A stretch of DNA of 36,994 bases from Oscillospiraceae bacterium (GCA_017435965.1 JAFSEA010000081.1:1-36994), one strand, 5' to 3'. Positions 1 to 7,593 are shown, counted from the first letter of the stretch. A program made the numbers and translations. Notes: generated by a model not told the origin, from the letters alone.

Positions 1-253
1 CAAACGTTGCGATATGATGCTTATGGTATATCGTGTACTCAAGGATTCGGACACCCTTGTAGGGGCGGATATCATCCGCCCGCAATACGCGGATTTCGAC
101 TCCGTTCCCGATTACGCCAAAGAAGCAGTCTCGGCACTTATTTCCGCAGGTCTTGTCAACGGTAAGAACAACCTCATCGCACCGAACGACAACACAACAA
201 GAGCAGAGGTTGCAGTTCTCTTAAAGAGAGTTCTCGAATTTGTAGAAAAATAA
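1..253 (+). CDS. C-terminal end of an SLH-domain surface protein (5' truncated)
   Basis: The window opens inside a gene: codons are readable from base 2 (K-R-C-D-M-M-L-M-V-Y-R) to the TAA at 251-253. The peptide covers the end of the second and all of the third S-layer homology repeat, with VPDYAKEAVSALISAGLV and the closing TTRAEVAVLLKRVLEF signature. SLH triplets bind secondary cell-wall polymer and anchor exported proteins to the surface. It is nearly identical to the C terminus of the giant lyase at 11654-20749, so the missing upstream part may be another large surface enzyme, but that is inference. The residues VGADIIRP are encoded by a palindromic repeat at 58-82. The protein ends EK, without the extra RAE seen in the 11654 gene. 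Confidence 0.9.
   Translation, partial: KRCDMMLMVYRVLKDSDTLVGADIIRPQYADFDSVPDYAKEAVSALISAGLVNGKNNLIAPNDNTTRAEVAVLLKRVLEFVEK
58..82. repeat. REP-like palindrome inside SLH coding sequence
   Basis: Begins TGTAGGGG and folds as a hairpin with stem GGGCGGAT/ATCCGCCC around a 3-base ATC loop. It is translated in frame as VGADIIRP. The same element occurs at the equivalent place at 20545-20569, although the codons just before it differ (SDTL here, KF there). Confidence 0.8.
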
Positions 254-272
254 AACGTAACGGCATAAACAA

Positions 273-292
273 GGCTCCCTCCCGGAGGGAGG
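273..292. repeat. Intergenic palindrome of a different family
   Basis: A GC-rich inverted repeat (CTCCCTCC / GGAGGGAG) lies 20 bases after the SLH stop codon. It lacks a T-run, so it is not a typical terminator. It resembles the GGCTCCCTC-type intergenic repeats of Clostridia genomes. This is the only copy I see in the window, so the family assignment is tentative. Confidence 0.4.
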
Positions 293-340
293 CATTTGCC
301 TCACGCCTCTACGAAGCGAGAACACAAAGAAAATCAAGTA

Positions 341-382
341 CAAAAAAATCCGTTCAGGAAATTTCCTGAACGGATTTTTTTC
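341..382. terminator. Bidirectional intrinsic terminator
   Basis: A perfect 10-bp stem (CCGTTCAGGA/TCCTGAACGG, 350-373) with a 4-base loop is flanked by an A-tract on the left and a T-tract on the right. It can therefore end transcription of the SLH gene (plus) and of the lnt operon (minus). The lnt stop codon lies inside the stem. Confidence 0.85.
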
Positions 383-1799
383 TGCATTTTGTTATTATTA
401 TACTCAGCGTTGCAATCACTATAAGTCCTGCGCCTAACCACCAATCGCCCCAAAGGAGATACAGGGTGTCCACGGGCTTCATACTCACTTTTCCATAGAG
501 AATTCCGGGATTTCCCGTGTCAAGGGCGGCAAGAACTTTTCCATCTGAATCAATTATTGCCGTTGCACCGTTAAGTGCCGACTGGACGAGGTATCTCCCC
601 GATTCAACGGCGCGGTAAACACCGTGGGCAAGGTGGAGATTCTGTGCAAGAGGGGTGGTGAACCAACAGTCATTTGTGACAACACAGAAGGCCTCTGCGC
701 CGTTTAATGCGTGAGTTCTTGCAAAAGAGGAGAACATACTTTCATAGCATATCATAATTCCGAGTTTTCCGGATTTTGCCTCGATGGGCGGTTCGGGAGG
801 CTCTGAAGTCCAGCGGAAGGGAGCATTTACTCCGTTTTCAAAAAACGGAACTTCGAGAAGCTTTTTTCTCATATCCGTGAGATTTCCTTCAGGGGTGAAG
901 TGATAAACAACGGAATGATTGTTTCGGAGTCCGCAGGCAAGCATTGAGCCTTTTGCGGTGAAGGAAACCTCGCCCCAGGGATAGAGGTTTGTGGGTTCGC
1001 CTTCCGCAAAAGTGCCGGGAACCGAGCTTTCCGGGAGCACGATGAGGTCGGGATTTGTTTTCGCCGCTATATCGGCAAGCTCACGGGATTTTCGGGAAAT
1101 TTCCGATTGAGAATATCCATCCACCAGATTGTAGCCTGTTTGCACAAGGGCAACAGAGGTATCTGCCTTTTCGGCAGAGGGGAAGAAAAGTGGACAGACG
1201 ATATTCAGGATAAAGACAACGAGAGCAACCGATGCGGCTTTTGAAGCCGCTTTTGTTGTTTTACAGCCTATCGCTCTTGAAAGGAGGTAGTTTACCGCGA
1301 TTATAACGGCACTTACAAAGAGCTGACCGAAAAAGCGTGCGCTTCCGAAAAGGAACGGATATTTCCATATTGCAAGGCTCAGTCGCAGAGTAGGCCAGGC
1401 AAAAGCACCGTATCCGAGAAGCCATTCTGCACCTGCCCACAAAAGTGCTACATACAAAGGTCTCAAATATTTTTGCGAGGGAAGCCGGAGTCCCATAAAG
1501 AGAGCAAAGGTAAGGACTGTTCCGTGGACAAGACAGATTATGGCAAAGACTGCAAGATTGAGTGAGAAGTTTGTTTGTGGGTCAAATCCGGCATCTATAG
1601 AGAACGCCGGGAAATATCCGACCATACAAAGGGCGAGGACGAAAGTGAGACAATAGCGGATTTTCAGGTGTTTGCGGAGTATGGCAAATGCAGGAACGGC
1701 AGTTGCGAATACGAGAAAACCCAATGAAGGCAACATAAGGCAGGCACCGGTTGCGGCACCGCTTGCAAAGCACAGAAGAAAGTTCATATACTTCTTCAT
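354..1799 (-). CDS. lnt: Apolipoprotein N-acyltransferase (Lnt-like)
   Basis: A 481-aa membrane enzyme expected to add the third acyl chain to the N-terminal cysteine of lipoproteins. The N-terminal ~190 residues are a chain of hydrophobic helices. The C-terminal half is a nitrilase/CN-hydrolase domain starting VALVQTGYN. The catalytic triad is visible: E257 in VLPESS, K313 in RKKLLEVPF and C351 in ICYESMF. A final hydrophobic helix follows near the C terminus, as in the family. The ATG at 1799 is chosen because GGAGG sits 8 bases upstream; the in-frame GTG at 1814 is part of that ribosome-binding site. It is last in a minus-strand set, 24 bases after the MATE gene. Lnt is typical of diderms and Actinobacteria; many Bacillota use other N-acylation enzymes, so its presence is notable. 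Family call is firm, exact acyl acceptor is inferred. Confidence 0.88.
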   Translation of the reverse strand: MKKYMNFLLCFASGAATGACLMLPSLGFLVFATAVPAFAILRKHLKIRYCLTFVLALCMVGYFPAFSIDAGFDPQTNFSLNLAVFAIICLVHGTVLTFALFMGLRLPSQKYLRPLYVALLWAGAEWLLGYGAFAWPTLRLSLAIWKYPFLFGSARFFGQLFVSAVIIAVNYLLSRAIGCKTTKAASKAASVALVVFILNIVCPLFFPSAEKADTSVALVQTGYNLVDGYSQSEISRKSRELADIAAKTNPDLIVLPESSVPGTFAEGEPTNLYPWGEVSFTAKGSMLACGLRNNHSVVYHFTPEGNLTDMRKKLLEVPFFENGVNAPFRWTSEPPEPPIEAKSGKLGIMICYESMFSSFARTHALNGAEAFCVVTNDCWFTTPLAQNLHLAHGVYRAVESGRYLVQSALNGATAIIDSDGKVLAALDTGNPGILYGKVSMKPVDTLYLLWGDWWLGAGLIVIATLSIIITKCRKKSVQEIS

Positions 1800-1823
1800 A
1801 TTGTTTTCCTCCACAAGAGAAAG

Positions 1824-3209
1824 TTATATTTGATTTCTCATTTTATTTTTCCATTTGCCGAAGCGGAAGGCAGTTATTGATATTAACATACCGAGAGACC
1901 AGCTTATGAGAAGCGAAAGGAAGAGAGCATAGGGCGCACCGTGTGGAAATTCCGGAGTTTTGGAGAAATGCGCGATGATATATGCTGCCGGCACACGAAG
2001 AAGAACGGTGGAGATAATGGAAATCCACATAGGAGTGACAGTATCGCCTGCACCTCGCATAACACCGCCGAGAATTTGTGTTACCGCTACACAGAGATAG
2101 CCTGCGGCTAAAATCTGCATCATATTTACCGCAAGGTCAATGAGCTCACGGGTATCGGTGAATATTTCAAAGAGATATTTTCCGAAGAAGAGAAGAATGA
2201 CGGTTATGACAGCGGAAAATCCGAGACCCATAAAAAGACCCTGACGTGTTCCTTCGCTTACCCTGTCAAATCTTTTTGCACCTACGTTCTGTCCTGCAAA
2301 AACGCTCATTGCCTGACCGAAGGTCATATTGGGAAGCATTGCAAAGCCGTCAACACGCATTATGATAACGTTGCAGGCAACCACCATTTCGCCCATGTGG
2401 TTGGTAAGTGACATTACTACCATACCTGACATTGCGAATATGCCCTGTGTGATACCGGAGGGAACACCGAGCTTTATAATCCGCTTTGTATTTGCTCCGA
2501 CAAGCTTTAAGGTTTTGAGATTCAAGTCAAAAATATTTCGCATACTCATAAGCTTTAAATAGCAGAGGACTGCTGAAATGGCCTGGGCAATAACCGTTGC
2601 AAGCGCAACGCCGCTTACACCCTCCATACCGAGCTTTGCGACAAAGAGAAGGTCAAGAACAACGTTGAGTGCTGCGGAAATCAAAAGGAAAACGAGGGCA
2701 GAAAAGGAATCGCCGAGTCCGCGGAGGATTCCCGAAAGCATATTATAGAAGAAAAAGCCTGCTATTCCGATGAAATAGATGTTGAGATATGTAGCACACC
2801 ATTCATATATTGATGGCGGAGTGCTGAGCAGGGAAAGCAGAGGTCTTGTTACAAGAGGACCTATAATCATAATTAAGACAGTTGCAATTCCGGCAAGAGA
2901 TATGCAATTTCCGATATTGACGGAGAGGCCTTCTCTGTCCTTTGCGCCGAAGCTTTGGCTTATGACGATACCTGCACCCGTTGCAATACCTACGAAGATT
3001 GCAAGAAGGAGATTGAGAATAGGCATCGCGCTTCCTACGGCGGAAAGTGCATTGTCACCGACATAGATTCCGACGATGACGGAGTCGGCGGTATTATAAA
3101 GCTGTTGTGCAATATTTCCGATAAGCATCGGAATTGCAAATTCCGCAATTCTCTTCCAGGGACGACCTTCTGTCATATCCCGGGCGGAAAAAAGTTCTTT
3201 GATTTTCAA
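1824..3209 (-). CDS. MATE family multidrug efflux transporter
   Basis: A 461-aa integral membrane protein with about 12 hydrophobic segments, the usual MATE length. The N-terminal bundle carries PMLIGNIAQQLYNTADSVIV and GDNALSAVGSAMPI, and the second half repeats the pattern with GITQGIFAMSGMVVM and FAGQNVGAKRFDRV. These are hallmarks of the MATE antiporters that export cationic drugs or metabolites using Na+ or H+. The start is uncertain: the GTG at 3221 lies inside the likely ribosome-binding site (GAGGTGA), so the in-frame TTG at 3209 (MKIKELFS) fits better. The gene lies 36 bases after hepT and 24 before lnt, suggesting one transcript. Substrate unknown. Confidence 0.88.
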   Translation of the reverse strand: MKIKELFSARDMTEGRPWKRIAEFAIPMLIGNIAQQLYNTADSVIVGIYVGDNALSAVGSAMPILNLLLAIFVGIATGAGIVISQSFGAKDREGLSVNIGNCISLAGIATVLIMIIGPLVTRPLLSLLSTPPSIYEWCATYLNIYFIGIAGFFFYNMLSGILRGLGDSFSALVFLLISAALNVVLDLLFVAKLGMEGVSGVALATVIAQAISAVLCYLKLMSMRNIFDLNLKTLKLVGANTKRIIKLGVPSGITQGIFAMSGMVVMSLTNHMGEMVVACNVIIMRVDGFAMLPNMTFGQAMSVFAGQNVGAKRFDRVSEGTRQGLFMGLGFSAVITVILLFFGKYLFEIFTDTRELIDLAVNMMQILAAGYLCVAVTQILGGVMRGAGDTVTPMWISIISTVLLRVPAAYIIAHFSKTPEFPHGAPYALFLSLLISWSLGMLISITAFRFGKWKNKMRNQI

Positions 3210-3245
3210 AGTAAAAGTCACCTCGCGAAAATAGAATGAATATTT

Positions 3246-3584
3246 CTAACCTATAAAACTCTGACAGTATTCTTTGAGCAGAGGAATGTCACTTGTTGCG
3301 GTTTCCCATAGAATATCTATATCAATTTCACCATAATTATGTGCCGCAATGTTACGCATTGCTTTTATCTCACGCCACGGCATTTTATTGTTTACAGTTT
3401 TGAATTCTTCGGAAAGCTTATTAACCAGTTCTCCTATCTGAAGAATGCACATAGAAATCGCATTCCGGGCAACAAAATCCTCCGCAAATGTTTGCTGTGT
3501 CAGACTGAAACGTGAAATCGTTGCGTCAATTTCATCAGAGTATTGAACGATTTTCTTCAAAACAATAACATCTTTACTGTTCAT
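3246..3584 (-). CDS. hepT: HepT-like HEPN toxin (DUF86), RNase of an MntA/HepT pair
   Basis: A 112-aa, mostly helical HEPN protein. The family signature RX4HXY is complete as RNIAAHNY (the stretch MRNIAAHNYG). In characterised systems HepT acts on RNA and is neutralised when the MntA partner AMPylates the Tyr of this motif. The ATG overlaps the end of mntA by 11 bases, so the pair is translationally coupled, antitoxin first, in the usual order for this family. All residues of the motif are present, so an active toxin is plausible. The MATE gene follows after 36 bases. Confidence 0.87.
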   Translation of the reverse strand: MNSKDVIVLKKIVQYSDEIDATISRFSLTQQTFAEDFVARNAISMCILQIGELVNKLSEEFKTVNNKMPWREIKAMRNIAAHNYGEIDIDILWETATSDIPLLKEYCQSFIG

Positions 3585-3870
3585 ACAGAACTACCTCGTT
3601 TTTTACAGAATCACGGATAAGTGAACGCTCAAGTGTTGAGTACGTTATAACATCAACATTCCGGTCAAGCCTTTCACGAAGAGTATTGACAAAGCTGTTG
3701 AACATAAAAAGACCTTTGAGCTCGCCTTTGTCAATGAGCAAATCAATATCGCTTTCCGGTGTTTGTGTGCCGGTTGAATAAGAGCCGAATAAAGCCACTT
3801 TCTTAACGCCGTAGCGGCAGGCAACATCGCCTACAATCACACGGAGTTCATCAATAGAATATACAGACAT
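3574..3870 (-). CDS. mntA: MntA-like nucleotidyltransferase antitoxin
   Basis: A 98-aa minimal nucleotidyltransferase. The catalytic signature GS-X10-DXD is seen as GSYSTGTQTPESDID, followed by a VDVITY strand that could supply the third acidic residue. In studied pairs MntA transfers AMP to HepT and silences it. The ATG has AAGGAGG 7 bases upstream. A candidate promoter lies immediately upstream on the minus strand (3889-3917). With hepT it forms a self-contained module heading the transcript that continues into MATE and lnt. Stand-alone MNT/HEPN pairs are often mobile, but no mobility signs are visible here. Confidence 0.87.
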   Translation of the reverse strand: MSVYSIDELRVIVGDVACRYGVKKVALFGSYSTGTQTPESDIDLLIDKGELKGLFMFNSFVNTLRERLDRNVDVITYSTLERSLIRDSVKNEVVLYEQ

Positions 3871-3888
3871 GTTCCCACCTCCTTATAT

Positions 3889-3917
3889 AAGATAACATAT
3901 TATTTTAAAGATTTCAA
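3889..3917 (-). promoter_or_regulatory. Candidate sigma-A promoter for mntA-hepT
   Basis: On the minus strand TTGAAA (3912-3917) is followed by a 17-base spacer and TATCTT (3889-3894). Spacing is ideal, but the expected transcription start would fall at the ribosome-binding site, giving a very short leader. Confidence 0.35.
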
Positions 3918-3942
3918 CTATCACGTTTTACCGAACATTTAA

Positions 3943-4044
3943 CGGACAAACACAAGAGCTTTGAGATTATACTTTGGTGGAGATATTTGCTAAAATATAA
4001 GAAAATATGTCATGTTTTTATTTACTGTGACATACATTTGTCCG
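3943..4044. promoter_or_regulatory. Nested inverted repeats between divergent mntA and Mor-like genes
   Basis: An outer pair CGGACAAA (3943-3950) / TTTGTCCG (4037-4044) encloses an inner pair TATGTCA (4006-4012) / TGACATA (4028-4034) in the AT-rich divergent intergenic region. Such arms could be operator half-sites for the adjacent Mor-like DNA-binding protein. No binding evidence is available. Confidence 0.3.
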
Positions 4045-4107
4045 ATACTTTGAGTATAGTATATGCAAAATATAAAGTGTGGGGCAGGTGGACATAGGGT
4101 GGTGCGG

Positions 4108-4365
4108 ATGTCAGAGATTGATTTGGAACTTCTTAACACAGTTTATCGTGAAATAGCTGATAAGATGGGGATAGAAGCCGCTGTCGGAATATACGAAATG
4201 TTTCGCGGACAACAGATTTGTTTTCCTGTGCGCTTTTATAGCCATGAAAGTCTAAAAAAGGAAGTCATTAAGGAGTATGACGGAAAAAACATCCGAGCAC
4301 TTTCCGTGAAGTACAACTATTCGGAAAAAACAATACGGAGAATAATCCGTGAAAATAAAGAATAA
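4108..4365 (+). CDS. Mor-family-like transcriptional regulator, small HTH protein
   Basis: About 85 aa resembling the Mor transcription-activator family of small DNA-binding proteins. An N-terminal helical part (DLELLNTVYREIADKMGIEA) is followed by the typical ICFPVRFYS segment and a C-terminal helix-turn-helix (IRALSVKYNYSEKTIRRIIRE). ATG 4108 is preferred because GGGTGG precedes it; an in-frame ATG at 4063 would add 15 residues unlike the family and overlaps possible promoter elements (TTGAGT at 4050, TAAAGT at 4073, 17-base spacer). It ends 14 bases before the AIM24 gene and probably heads that operon. In phages Mor drives middle or late genes; isolated copies in Bacillota chromosomes have no defined role. 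Inverted repeats upstream may be its operator. Confidence 0.65.
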   Translation: MSEIDLELLNTVYREIADKMGIEAAVGIYEMFRGQQICFPVRFYSHESLKKEVIKEYDGKNIRALSVKYNYSEKTIRRIIRENKE

Positions 4366-4379
4366 AGGAGAAAATAATT

Positions 4380-5243
4380 ATGGCAATCAGAATGAACGGA
4401 TGGATGAGCGACAACCGCAAGGTAGTGGCGGAAGCAGGTATGTTCAAGGTAATTGAGCATCAGAAGGATTTGAGCGTGAGCTATCCGAGAGCAACAGCCG
4501 CATATTTTGCAAGTCAGATGAACGTAAAGCTTCGTCAGGTAGAGATAAATCTCGACGGAACAAAGGGCGTTAAAACTCAGGCAGGTGCTATGCAGATGAT
4601 GCTCGGAAACGTTTCGATGGAAACAGGCATCAAGGGCGGTGCAAAGGGCTTTTTGGGCTCAATGGTAAAGGCGGCGGTTACAAACGAAACTGCGGTAAAG
4701 CCTGAATACAGCGGAGTAGGTCAGGTAATCCTCGAGCCTACATATAAGCATATTCTCCTTCAGGATGTTGCAAGCTGGGGCCCCGGCGGTCTTGTAATTG
4801 AAGATGGAATGTTCCTTGCAAGCGAAGGCGGCGTTGAACATTCGGTCAAGCAGATTTCCTCAAGTCTCAGCACAGCTCTTCTCTCCGATGAGGGTGTATA
4901 TAACCTTTGCTTCACCGGAAGCGGCATTGTTGCGCTTGAGAGCTATGTGCCCCTTGAAGAGCTTGTTGAAATAGAGCTTGAAAACGATACAATAAAGCTC
5001 GACGGAAGTATGGCTGTTTGCTGGAGTGGCTCTCTTGAACTCGGTGTGGAAAAGGCAACAAAGGGACTTCTCGGCTCTCTCGTCAGCGGAGAAGGCTTTG
5101 TGAATGTATACAAGGGTACAGGAAAGATTTGGGTAAGCCCTGTTGCCGGAACAAAGGAAAGTGCCCCGAAGCAGATGTCAACAGGTGCAAATGAAACAAA
5201 GGAAACCACAGGCGGCGGACTTCTCGGCGCAATATTCGGTTGA
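4380..5243 (+). CDS. AIM24 family protein (TIGR00266/DUF124-like)
   Basis: A 287-aa beta-rich protein of the AIM24 family, whose fold resembles the TRAP RNA-binding protein. Recognisable parts are FKVIEHQKDLSVSYP near the N terminus, the glycine-rich GVKTQAGAMQMMLGNVSMETG stretch, SGVGQVILEPTYKHILLQDV in the middle, and FTGSGIVALES...GSMAVCWSGSLEL toward the end. The C terminus is a low-complexity tail ending GGGLLGAIFG. The ATG has AAAGGAG 9 bases upstream. No signal peptide or membrane helix is seen, so it is probably cytoplasmic. Bacterial AIM24 proteins have no settled biochemical function. It sits between a Mor-like regulator and a small membrane protein, all on the same strand. Confidence 0.85.
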   Translation: MAIRMNGWMSDNRKVVAEAGMFKVIEHQKDLSVSYPRATAAYFASQMNVKLRQVEINLDGTKGVKTQAGAMQMMLGNVSMETGIKGGAKGFLGSMVKAAVTNETAVKPEYSGVGQVILEPTYKHILLQDVASWGPGGLVIEDGMFLASEGGVEHSVKQISSSLSTALLSDEGVYNLCFTGSGIVALESYVPLEELVEIELENDTIKLDGSMAVCWSGSLELGVEKATKGLLGSLVSGEGFVNVYKGTGKIWVSPVAGTKESAPKQMSTGANETKETTGGGLLGAIFG

Positions 5244-5291
5244 TCTGAGGAAAAACCTCTTTTCAAACTCAATTAAAGGAGGTGAATCGGA

Positions 5292-5801
5292 ATGGAATTT
5301 GTGAAGAAGAACATAATCGCAGTTCTTTGTGTTCTCTCTATTCTCACTTTGGTTTTTACCTGGGGAGAGTTTACGACAACGGCAAATGTTGAGATGGCAG
5401 GAGTTGAAGCTTCAAGCAGCGCATCCCAGAGCTTTGGAGGTTTTGCGGCTGCTATGAACACCATATTCGGCTATTTCCTCATAATCGGACCGGTAGCTCT
5501 TATTGCAATGAACTATGTAAAGCAGCTTGAAGAGAAAAAAGGACTTCTTGCAATTGCAGTACCTGTACTTTGCATCGTTGCATGGATACTCGTTGTTATC
5601 AATGCAGACAGCATCGCAGCCGCAGGAAGTGCTGCAGCCGCAGGTGCAAGCGTTGAGACAGAAGTAAGTCTTTCTCTCTGGGCATACGCTGCCCTTGTGT
5701 CTTATATTGCAACAGGAATTGCAGGAGCACTTACTTTCCACGGTGCGAAGGTAAAAGCACTTAAGGAAAAAGGCGAAAGCTTTGTTAAAAAAACAAGATA
5801 A
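5292..5801 (+). CDS. Small four-helix membrane protein, function unknown
   Basis: 169 aa with four hydrophobic segments at about residues 7-25, 55-75, 83-103 and 128-150, and a basic C-terminal tail (KVKALKEKGESFVKKTR). The loop between the third and fourth helices is rich in Ala (AAAGSAAAAGAS). I do not recognise a family. A very strong ribosome-binding site (AAAGGAGGTGA) precedes the ATG. It follows the AIM24 gene by 48 bases and a terminator follows it, so it is the last gene of the Mor-AIM24 operon and may work with AIM24 at the membrane; that link is inferred from position only. Confidence 0.75.
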   Translation: MEFVKKNIIAVLCVLSILTLVFTWGEFTTTANVEMAGVEASSSASQSFGGFAAAMNTIFGYFLIIGPVALIAMNYVKQLEEKKGLLAIAVPVLCIVAWILVVINADSIAAAGSAAAAGASVETEVSLSLWAYAALVSYIATGIAGALTFHGAKVKALKEKGESFVKKTR

Positions 5802-5826
5802 GAACAACTTTAAAACAAAACAGACC

Positions 5827-5859
5827 AAAACCTCGCAGTCGAAAGGCTGCGAGGTTTTT
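5827..5859. terminator. Intrinsic terminator between convergent genes
   Basis: A 12-bp stem (AAAACCTCGCAG/CTGCGAGGTTTT) with an 8-base loop, ending in T5. The left arm's A-run also allows termination of the minus-strand zinc-ribbon gene that ends at 5876. Confidence 0.85.
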
Positions 5860-5875
5860 ACCATATAAATTAAAT

Positions 5876-6715
5876 TTAAGATTTGTAGGCTTTGTTTATC
5901 CGTGTGCAGACAACGGCAAGGACGATTGCCGAGACAACTGCGAGGAATGCAAGAATTGAGGGAGACATTGAGAATCCGAAAAGTGCCGCAAAGATTGCGG
6001 TGAACACGGCGCTGACAGTACTCTTTAAATAAGCGGAGAGGAATGCAAAGCCGATAATCATAATGGTTATAAAATAAAGTGTGATTATAACAACGTTGTA
6101 GAGTCTTGGTGCCCATGCAAATTCATCGGATTCGGCGAGAATACCTGCACGTTTCTCGGTTTCGTCTATCAGAGTTCCCACATTATTGATAGTGGGATCT
6201 TCTGCGAATTCCATATACATATCAAGCTCGTCCATACGACTTTCGTATTCTGCGGAAGAAATATACCCTGCATCTCTCATTGCACGATAATTTGCCTCTT
6301 CGGCTTCTCTGTCTTCAACTTCTTCTTTCCACTCATCCTCAATGTCTGTGCCTAAGGTGTCAAAGACAACGGAGAAAAGGGGAAGATCATAGAAGGGAGT
6401 TGTGAGTGCCGAGAAAAGACAAAGCCCTGCAAGAATTGCGGCGACCGCAAAAATGAGATAAGTTGACTTTGCAAGTTTTTTGATATTTTCGGGAGCTTCG
6501 GTTTTGAGATACTGGTTTTTGCTGAGTCCCCTTGATTTTGCCGAAGAGCCGTAAGAACGGGTTGATACGGGACGGGGTGCTGTGGGGTCATAATTAGGAG
6601 TGTCGATTGAAGGTGCACCGGGACGGGATGCTGTTGCAGATGATACCGAAGAACCACAACCCGGGCAGAATGCAGACGCATCAGGAACATTTGCACCACA
6701 TTTCGGACAGAACAT
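5876..6715 (-). CDS. Zinc-ribbon membrane protein
   Basis: 279 aa. The N terminus is a zinc ribbon with two CXXC pairs (FCPKCGANVP ... FCPGCGSSV). A flexible Ser/Pro linker to about residue 70 follows, then a membrane helix near 87-108. Next comes a long acidic, probably coiled soluble region of about 90 residues (EDEWKEEVEDREAEEANYRAMRDAG) and three more hydrophobic segments at the C terminus. This is a common but uncharacterised architecture in Clostridia; the ribbon would lie in the cytoplasm and may mediate protein contacts. The start has AGAAGGT 8 bases upstream and a good promoter (6746-6774). It is divergent from the glycosyltransferase gene. Confidence 0.82.
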   Translation of the reverse strand: MFCPKCGANVPDASAFCPGCGSSVSSATASRPGAPSIDTPNYDPTAPRPVSTRSYGSSAKSRGLSKNQYLKTEAPENIKKLAKSTYLIFAVAAILAGLCLFSALTTPFYDLPLFSVVFDTLGTDIEDEWKEEVEDREAEEANYRAMRDAGYISSAEYESRMDELDMYMEFAEDPTINNVGTLIDETEKRAGILAESDEFAWAPRLYNVVIITLYFITIMIIGFAFLSAYLKSTVSAVFTAIFAALFGFSMSPSILAFLAVVSAIVLAVVCTRINKAYKS

Positions 6716-6745
6716 AAAATATACCTTCTTTACATTTTTTGTACA

Positions 6746-6774
6746 AGTTTATCACATTTTGGAAGAAAGGTCAA
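6746..6774 (-). promoter_or_regulatory. Sigma-A promoter of the zinc-ribbon membrane gene
   Basis: Minus strand: TTGACC (6769-6774), 17-base spacer, TAAACT (6746-6751), with a TGA extension just before the -10 box. Expected leader of about 24 bases. Confidence 0.6.
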
Positions 6775-6789
6775 GATTTGAAAAGTATG

Positions 6790-6818
6790 TTGAACTTATT
6801 GAAATGATGTAGTAAAAT
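6790..6818 (+). promoter_or_regulatory. Sigma-A promoter of the glycosyltransferase gene
   Basis: TTGAAC (6790-6795), 17-base spacer, TAAAAT (6813-6818), followed by about 50 bases to the ATG at 6869. Confidence 0.5.
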
Positions 6819-6868
6819 GAAAGTAACGACAAACAACAGTTTTTAGGATAAAGAAGGGAGAGGATAAA

Positions 6869-7558
6869 ATGCAATATGAGCTTACTATCCTTATGCCTTG
6901 CTTAAACGAAGAAAAGTCCATTGCTTTTTGTATAAATGAAGCGAAAGAATACATTTTGAAATCGGAAATAAGTGCTGAAATACTTGTTGCCGATAACGGA
7001 AGTTGTGATAAATCCGTGGAAATTGCGGAAAGTCTCGGTGCGAGAGTGTGTCATATAAAAGAAAAGGGCTACGGTGCGGCACTTCGTGGCGGAATAGAAA
7101 AAGCAATGGGGAAATATATAATAATGGGCGATTGTGACGGAAGCTATGACTTTCTCAACCTCGATGGTTTTGTTGCAAAGCTTCGTGAGGGGAACAAGCT
7201 TGTTATGGGAAACAGATTTCTCGGCGGAATAGAAAAAGGTGCAATGCCTTTTCACCATAAGTATTTCGGTGTACCCTTCCTCTCTTTTTTCGGGCGGCTT
7301 ATGTCCGGGGCAAAGGTGGGTGACTTCCATTGCGGTCTCCGCGGTTTTGAAACGGAAGCGGCAAGGAGGCTCGGTCTTTCCTGTCCCGGTATGGAATTTG
7401 CAAGTGAGATAATATGTAAATTTGCAAAATCGGGAGCAAGAATTTGCGAAATCCCCACCCCTCTCCGTTGTGACAGAAGAGAAGGGAAACCACACATACG
7501 CTCTTTCCGTGATGGCTTCCGTCACATGAAATATCTTGTGAAAGTAAGAAAAAAATGA
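6869..7558 (+). CDS. Family 2 glycosyltransferase (polyprenyl-phosphate sugar synthase type)
   Basis: 229 aa with a GT-A fold. The start reads LTILMPCLNEEKSI, the nucleotide-sugar site continues with ILVADNGSCDKSV, and the metal-binding acidic motif appears as GDCDGSYDF. GLRGFETEAA and the FASEIICK segment match dolichol/undecaprenyl-phosphate mannosyl- or glucosyl-transferases. Such enzymes move a sugar from a nucleotide donor to a lipid phosphate on the cytoplasmic face. It lacks the C-terminal membrane helices found in many relatives, so it is probably peripheral. The ribosome-binding site GGGAGAGG is close to the ATG. It is a single-gene unit with its own promoter and terminator; donor sugar and acceptor cannot be told. 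Confidence 0.85.
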   Translation: MQYELTILMPCLNEEKSIAFCINEAKEYILKSEISAEILVADNGSCDKSVEIAESLGARVCHIKEKGYGAALRGGIEKAMGKYIIMGDCDGSYDFLNLDGFVAKLREGNKLVMGNRFLGGIEKGAMPFHHKYFGVPFLSFFGRLMSGAKVGDFHCGLRGFETEAARRLGLSCPGMEFASEIICKFAKSGARICEIPTPLRCDRREGKPHIRSFRDGFRHMKYLVKVRKK

Positions 7559-7591
7559 GTCTTCTCCGTGGTGGAAGGCTCATTTTTTTTT
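7548..7591. terminator. Bidirectional terminator between glycosyltransferase and AraC genes
   Basis: Stem AATGAGTCTTC (7554-7564) / GAAGGCTCATT (7574-7584) with one G-T pair and a 9-base loop, A-run before and a run of nine T after. It overlaps the glycosyltransferase stop codon and serves both converging genes. Confidence 0.85.
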
Positions 7592-7593
7592 GT

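Noticed and set aside
273-292. Hairpin after the first SLH gene as a terminator
   Set aside because: No T-run follows it, and a convincing bidirectional terminator lies 50 bases downstream.
1800-1814. GTG start for lnt at 1814
   Set aside because: This GTG is part of the GTGGAGG ribosome-binding site for the ATG at 1799.
5412-6116. Minus-strand open frame of 234 codons overlapping two convergent genes
   Set aside because: It overlaps the membrane protein, the terminator and the zinc-ribbon gene in another frame; its composition is implausible (many Cys and Asn) and no start signal is seen.
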